This document shows positions 59,697 to 64,000 of a stretch of DNA of 64,000 nt, one piece after another (within the stretch, counting starts at the first letter, position 1; the number at the start of each line of letters is the position of its first letter). Under the pieces are notes generated by a model that worked only from the letters and a program-made list of their open reading frames with translations, searched no databases and was not told the DNA's origin. The position numbers and the translations under genes are program-made. Location of the stretch: contig NZ_JAFCLP010000023.1 in the NCBI RefSeq assembly GCF_018129405.1, positions 62,001-126,000 of the forward strand. Reading direction: 5' to 3'. This DNA is from Bradyrhizobium iriomotense. Lineage in GTDB: Bacteria > Pseudomonadota > Alphaproteobacteria > Rhizobiales > Xanthobacteraceae.

Positions 59697-59712
59697 GTCA
59701 GGAAGAGCCATC

Positions 59713-62226
59713 ATGACATCGCCGAAGCTCGACCGCCGCCAGATGCTGAAGCTCGAGGCCGCCGCGATCGCCGCGGCCGCCGCCGGCTTGCCGGCGCCGG
59801 CGCTCGCCGCCAACCTCGCCGCCGAGCGCGAAGTCAGCGAATTGAAATGGGACAAGGCCGCCTGCCGCTTCTGCGGCACCGGCTGCTCCGTGATGGTCGC
59901 GACCAAGGACAACCGCGTCGTCGCCACGCACGGCGACATCAAGGCCGAGGTCAATCGCGGCCTGAACTGCGTCAAGGGCTACTTCCTCTCCAAGATCATG
60001 TACGGCCACGACCGCCTGACCCAGCCGATGCTGCGCAAGACGGGCGGCAAATACGACAAGAACGGCGACTTCACGCCCGTGTCCTGGACCGAAGCCTTCG
60101 ACATCATGGAGCAGAAGTGGAAGGAGGCGATCAGGAAGCGCGGGCCGAACGGCGTCGCCATGTTCGGCTCCGGCCAGTGGACGATCTGGGAAGGCTATGC
60201 CGCCTCGAAACTGTTCAAGGCCGGCTTCCGCACCAACAACATCGATCCCAATGCGCGGCACTGCATGGCCTCGGCCGTCGCCGGCATGATGCGCACCTTC
60301 GGCATCGACGAGCCGGCCGGCTGCTATGACGACATCGAGGCCACCGACGCCTTCGTGCTGTGGGGCTCCAACATGGCGGAGATGCACCCCATTCTGTGGA
60401 CGCGCCTGACCGACCGCCGGCTGTCCGCGCCGCATGTCCGCGTCGCCGTGCTCTCGACGTTCGAGCACCGCTCGTTCGACCTCGCCGACATCGGCATGGT
60501 GTTCGTGCCGCAGACCGATCTCTACATCCTCAACGCCATCGCCAACCACATCATCAAGACCGGCCGCGTCAACAAGGACTTCGTCGCCGCCCATACCGTG
60601 TTCAGGCGTGGCCAGACCGATATCGGTTACGGTCTGCGGCCGGAGCATCCGCTGCAGAAAAAGGCGACGGGCGCGGCGAAACCCAACGACTCCACCGACA
60701 TGAGCTACGACGAATTCGTCAAGTTCGTCTCGGAGTACACGCTGGAGAAGGCGGCCGAGATGTCCGGCGTGCCGCTCAATCGCCTGGAGGCGCTGGCCGA
60801 GCTCTATGCCGATCCAAAGACCAAGGTGGTCTCGTTCTGGACCATGGGCTTCAACCAGCACACCCGCGGCGTCTGGTGCAACAACCTCGTCTACAACATC
60901 CATCTTTTGACCGGAAAGATCTCCTCGCCGGGCAACAGCCCGTTCTCGCTGACCGGCCAGCCCTCGGCCTGCGGCACCGCGCGTGAGGTCGGCACCTTCT
61001 CGCACCGCCTGCCCGCCGACATGGTCGTGACCAACAAGGCGCATCGCGACCACGCCGAGCACATCTGGCAGCTGCCCGAGGGCACCATTCCCGACAAGAA
61101 CGGCGCACACGCCGTGCTGCAGAGCCGGATGCTGAAGGACGGCCTGATCAACGCCTATTGGGTGCAGGTCAACAACAACCTCCAGGCCGGCCCCAACGCC
61201 AACGAGGAGACCTATCCGGGCTTCCGCAACCCCGACAATTTCATCGTGGTGTCGGATGCCTATCCGTCGGTGACGGCGCTCGCGGCCGATCTGATCCTGC
61301 CGACCGCGATGTGGGTCGAGAAGGAAGGCGCCTATGGCAATGCCGAGCGGCGCACGCAGTTCTGGCACCAGCTCGTCTCTGCGCCGGGCGAGTCGAAGTC
61401 GGACCTCTGGCAGCTGATGGAGTTCTCCAAGCGCTTCAAGATCGAGGAGGTCTGGCCCGAGGAGCTGATCGCCAAGAAGCCGGAATATCGCGGCAAGACG
61501 CTGTTCGACGTGCTCTACAGGAACGGCCAGGTCGACAAATTCCCTGTTACCGACATCGAGGCGGGCTACGCCAACGACGAATCCAAGGCGTTCGGCTTCT
61601 ACGTCCACAAGGGCCTGTTCGAGGAATATGCCCAGTTCGGCCGCGGCCATGGCCACGACCTCGCGCCGTTCGACACCTATCACAGGGAGCGCGGCCTGCG
61701 CTGGCCTGTCGTCAACGGCCAGGAGACGAAGTGGCGCTTCCGCGAGGGCAGCGACCCCTACGTCAAGCAGGGCACCGGCGTGCAGTTCTACGGCTATCCC
61801 GACGGCAAGGCGCGCATCTTCGCGCTGCCCTTCGAGCCGGCGGCGGAATCGCCCGACAACGAATATCCCTACTGGCTCTCGACCGGCCGCGTGCTGGAGC
61901 ACTGGCATTCCGGCACCATGACCCGCCGCGTGCCCGAGCTGTACAAGGCGTTCCCCGAGGCCGTCTGCTTCATGCATCCGGACGACGCGCAGGACATGAA
62001 GCTGCGGCGCGGCGATGAGGTGAAGGTGGTCTCGCGCCGCGGCTTCATCCGCGCCCGCGTCGAGACGCGCGGCCGCGACCGGCCGCCGCGCGGTCTCGTG
62101 TTCGTGCCGTGGTTCGACGAATCCAAGCTGATCAACAAGGTGACGCTGGACGCCACCGATCCGATCTCGCTGCAGACCGATTTCAAGAAATGCGCCGTGC
62201 GCATCGAGCGGGTGAGCCTGTCATGA
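59713..62226 (+). CDS. napA: Periplasmic nitrate reductase catalytic subunit NapA
   Basis: 837 residues. The Tat signal has [15 protein letters not shown] and cleavage near ALAAN. The [4Fe-4S] ligands are C51, C54, C58 and C86 (CRFCGTGC ... GLNC). The molybdenum-binding Cys is in [10 protein letters not shown] near residue 184. The bis-MGD enzyme reduces nitrate to nitrite in the periplasm, receiving electrons from NapB. Its stop overlaps the napB ATG (ATGA). Complete and with no odd residues seen. Confidence 0.97.
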   Translation: MTSPKLDRRQMLKLEAAAIAAAAAGLPAPALAANLAAEREVSELKWDKAACRFCGTGCSVMVATKDNRVVATHGDIKAEVNRGLNCVKGYFLSKIMYGHDRLTQPMLRKTGGKYDKNGDFTPVSWTEAFDIMEQKWKEAIRKRGPNGVAMFGSGQWTIWEGYAASKLFKAGFRTNNIDPNARHCMASAVAGMMRTFGIDEPAGCYDDIEATDAFVLWGSNMAEMHPILWTRLTDRRLSAPHVRVAVLSTFEHRSFDLADIGMVFVPQTDLYILNAIANHIIKTGRVNKDFVAAHTVFRRGQTDIGYGLRPEHPLQKKATGAAKPNDSTDMSYDEFVKFVSEYTLEKAAEMSGVPLNRLEALAELYADPKTKVVSFWTMGFNQHTRGVWCNNLVYNIHLLTGKISSPGNSPFSLTGQPSACGTAREVGTFSHRLPADMVVTNKAHRDHAEHIWQLPEGTIPDKNGAHAVLQSRMLKDGLINAYWVQVNNNLQAGPNANEETYPGFRNPDNFIVVSDAYPSVTALAADLILPTAMWVEKEGAYGNAERRTQFWHQLVSAPGESKSDLWQLMEFSKRFKIEEVWPEELIAKKPEYRGKTLFDVLYRNGQVDKFPVTDIEAGYANDESKAFGFYVHKGLFEEYAQFGRGHGHDLAPFDTYHRERGLRWPVVNGQETKWRFREGSDPYVKQGTGVQFYGYPDGKARIFALPFEPAAESPDNEYPYWLSTGRVLEHWHSGTMTRRVPELYKAFPEAVCFMHPDDAQDMKLRRGDEVKVVSRRGFIRARVETRGRDRPPRGLVFVPWFDESKLINKVTLDATDPISLQTDFKKCAVRIERVSLS

Positions 62227-62693
62227 TGAAACGATTTGGTATCGCCGTGCTCGCGATCGCGATTGCCGCCGGCGCGAGCTCCCTGACCGCGCAGACGGTG
62301 ACCTCGGGCCTGCGCGGCGCGGCGCCGCTCAACGACGAGGGCCCGGCGCCGCCGATGCTGCCCAACCGCAACACGTCCGAGAAGGAGGTGCGCAACTATC
62401 CGGAGCAGCCGCCCGTCATCCCGCACACGATCGACGGCTACCAGATCGACCTCAACGGCAACAAATGCCTGTCCTGCCACGCGCGGGCGCGGACCGCGGA
62501 ATCGCAGGCGCCGATGGTGTCGATCACGCATTTCATGGACCGCGACGGCCAGTTCCTGGCCTCGATCTCGCCGCGCCGCTTCTTCTGCACCGAATGCCAC
62601 GTGCCGCAGAACACGGCCAATCCGCCCGTCAGCAACGATTTTACCGACATCGACACGCTGCTGTCGCGCACGAGCCCCGGTGGCCGGCGATGA
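62223..62693 (+). CDS. napB: Diheme cytochrome NapB
   Basis: 156 residues with a signal peptide (cleavage near LTAQT, residue 25). Two heme motifs, CLSCH near residue 82 and CTECH near 123, with the conserved downstream segments [20 protein letters not shown]. It passes electrons from NapC to NapA. Both ends overlap neighbours by four bases (ATGA). Confidence 0.95.
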   Translation: MMKRFGIAVLAIAIAAGASSLTAQTVTSGLRGAAPLNDEGPAPPMLPNRNTSEKEVRNYPEQPPVIPHTIDGYQIDLNGNKCLSCHARARTAESQAPMVSITHFMDRDGQFLASISPRRFFCTECHVPQNTANPPVSNDFTDIDTLLSRTSPGGRR

Positions 62694-63343
62694 CGACGAC
62701 TGCTGACGAGCCAAAGGAGAAGCTGGAATCCAAGCGCGGCTTCATCGCGCGAAGCTGGGATTTTGCACTCGAGCTCTGGGGCGTGCTGACCCGGCCGAGC
62801 TCGGTGTTCGCGCTCGGCACGCTGGTGCTCGCGGGCTTCGTGGCCGGCGTGATCTTCTGGGGCGGCTTCAACACCGCGCTGGAAATCACCAACACCGAGA
62901 AGTTCTGCACCGGCTGCCACGAGATGAAGGACAACGTCTTCGCCGAGCTGAAGTCGACCATCCACTTCACCAACCGCTCCGGCGTACGCGCGACCTGTCC
63001 GGACTGCCACGTGCCGCACAACTGGACCGACAAGATCGCGCGCAAGATGCAGGCCTCCAAGGAGGTCTGGGGCAAGATCTTTGGCACGATCGACACGCGC
63101 GAGAAATTCCTGGACCACCGGCTCGAGCTCGCCGCACATGAATGGGCGCGCTTCAAGGCCAACGACTCCCTGGAATGCCGCAACTGCCACAGCGCCGATT
63201 CCATGGACATCACAAAACAGTCGCCGCGGGCCTCGGTGGCGCACCAGCGCTTCCTGTTCACCAAGGAAAAGACCTGCATCGACTGCCACAAGGGCATCGC
63301 CCACCAGCTGCCCGACATGCGCGGCGTTCCCGGCTGGCAGTAG
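62690..63343 (+). CDS. napC: Tetraheme quinol dehydrogenase NapC
   Basis: 217 residues with an N-terminal membrane anchor at about residues 42-62 ([20 protein letters not shown]). Four CxxCH hemes: CTGCH near 78, CPDCH near 105, CRNCH near 165 and CIDCH near 197. Oxidises quinol in the membrane and reduces NapB. Last gene of napEDABC. No napF, G or H is present, as expected for alphaproteobacteria. Confidence 0.95.
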   Translation: MTTTADEPKEKLESKRGFIARSWDFALELWGVLTRPSSVFALGTLVLAGFVAGVIFWGGFNTALEITNTEKFCTGCHEMKDNVFAELKSTIHFTNRSGVRATCPDCHVPHNWTDKIARKMQASKEVWGKIFGTIDTREKFLDHRLELAAHEWARFKANDSLECRNCHSADSMDITKQSPRASVAHQRFLFTKEKTCIDCHKGIAHQLPDMRGVPGWQ

Positions 63344-63429
63344 GGGCGGCCATCCGGCTTGAACCCTTGGGGGGAATGGTTAGTTTTGGAGGTGGCGAAT
63401 CGCATCGTTTCGCACCTTTCAAGACAGAC

Positions 63430-64000
63430 ATGGCCACTTTCACCCCGCATCAGGATGCCGCGCTCAAAGCCGTCGGCGACTGGCTCAAAGCCAAACCCGG
63501 CCGCAACGGCACGCCGCCCGTCTTCCGCCTGTTCGGCTTTGCCGGCACCGGCAAGACCACGCTGGCGCGGCACATCGCCGAGGGCGTGGACGGCGAGGTG
63601 AAATTCGCCGCCTTCACCGGCAAGGCGGCCCTCGTCATGCGCAACAAGGGCTGCGACGAGGCCTCCACCATCCATTCGCTGATCTACCGCGCCCGCGAAT
63701 CCGGCGAGGAGCAGCCGAGCTTCGAGTTGTGGGACGACGCGCCGGCCTCAAAAGCCAAGCTGATCGTAATCGACGAATGCTCCATGGTCGACGCCGAACT
63801 CGGGCGCGACCTGATGTCGTTCGACTGTCCGCTGCTGGTGCTGGGCGACCCCGCGCAGCTGCCGCCGATCCAGGGCGGCGGCTTCTTCACCAATTCCGAG
63901 CCCGACGCGATGCTCACCGAGGTGCACCGCCAGGCCCAGGACGACCCGATCGTGCGGATGTCGATGGACGTCCGCGAGGGCCGCGAGCTCGACATCGGCC
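63430..64000 (+). CDS. RecD-like ATP-dependent DNA helicase, truncated by window edge
   Basis: 190 residues visible. The AAA_30/UvrD-like fold has Walker A GFAGTGKTTL near residues 37-46, motif Ia FAAFTGKAA near 60-68, Walker B LIVIDECSMVD near 112-122, GDPAQLPP near 141 and VHRQA (motif IV-like). This matches bacterial RecD2/RecD-like 5'-3' helicases without the RecBC complex. It follows napC after 86 bases but is not functionally linked. The 3' part is outside the window. Confidence 0.9.
   Translation, partial: MATFTPHQDAALKAVGDWLKAKPGRNGTPPVFRLFGFAGTGKTTLARHIAEGVDGEVKFAAFTGKAALVMRNKGCDEASTIHSLIYRARESGEEQPSFELWDDAPASKAKLIVIDECSMVDAELGRDLMSFDCPLLVLGDPAQLPPIQGGGFFTNSEPDAMLTEVHRQAQDDPIVRMSMDVREGRELDIG

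Noticed and set aside
59698-61977. Antisense frame of 759 codons over napA
   Set aside because: Shadow frame; napA on the other strand has all cofactor motifs.
39561-63343. Direct functional link between the ssu operon and nap operon through shared control
   Set aside because: No common motif was found; the FixK box occurs at nap and near the arylsulfatase, not at ssuA.

Overview
The window comes from a high-GC alphaproteobacterium and most resembles a Bradyrhizobium or close relative. The reasons are the Caulobacter/rhizobial flagellar order fliF-fliG-fliH-fliN-flbD behind a sciP homologue, a periplasmic napEDABC operon behind a FixK-type box, several orphan periplasmic binding proteins of the ABC_sub_bind type, and dispersed imperfect palindromes of the kind common in that genus. 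No CRISPR array, rRNA gene, complete insertion sequence or replication origin was seen.

Layout. 1-3.7 kb: the end of an RND efflux operon (adaptor lipoprotein and an HWE-type kinase-like protein), a divergent TetR gene, a second TetR gene and two small genes. 4.2-9.6 kb: a rightward run of four tiny genes, a PepSY protein, a patatin phospholipase, acetoacetate decarboxylase, a 3-hydroxybutyrate dehydrogenase-like SDR and a coiled-coil protein. A near-identical palindrome lies before the first TetR gene and before this run, which suggests one regulator for both. 9.9-20.3 kb: a leftward, very tightly packed 13-gene operon with a divergent LysR gene. It encodes a quinate/shikimate dehydrogenase, a second AroE, type II dehydroquinase, a complete polar-solute ABC importer, a class III CoA-transferase, a MaoC hydratase, a VOC protein, a ketopantoate-reductase-like enzyme and a Gfo/Idh oxidoreductase. 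This is the best candidate for an undescribed catabolic system. 21-26.6 kb: a truncated CoA-transferase pseudogene, a patatin lipoprotein, tRNA-Met(CAT), a proline-rich secreted protein, a PmtA-like methyltransferase and mnmA.

27-35.3 kb: flagellar genes fliK-like, flgD, sciP and fliF-G-H-N-flbD, with a candidate sigma-54 promoter and a CtrA-like motif. 35.4-38.9 kb: GYD protein, vanadium haloperoxidase, M20 peptidase and a small membrane protein. 38.9-43.5 kb: a sulfonate-sulfur operon (flavin reductase, ssuB, ssuC, ssuD, a tiny open frame, ssuA). 44-58.7 kb is an accessory region: P450, three orphan binding proteins, a PRISE-type reductase, a LuxR relic and two live LuxR genes, a large arylsulfatase, an IS5-type transposase relic, an RlpA protein and a luciferase-like monooxygenase relic. 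59.1-63.3 kb: napEDABC. The window ends inside a RecD-like helicase gene.

Themes that tie genes together: sulfur scavenging (ssu operon and arylsulfatase), ketone-body or lipid turnover (patatin, adc, bdh), plant-derived hydroaromatic acids (the 13-gene operon), low-oxygen nitrate respiration (nap), and assembly of one flagellum under CtrA/SciP/FlbD-type control. All functions are inferred from sequence motifs read by eye; no database search was run.
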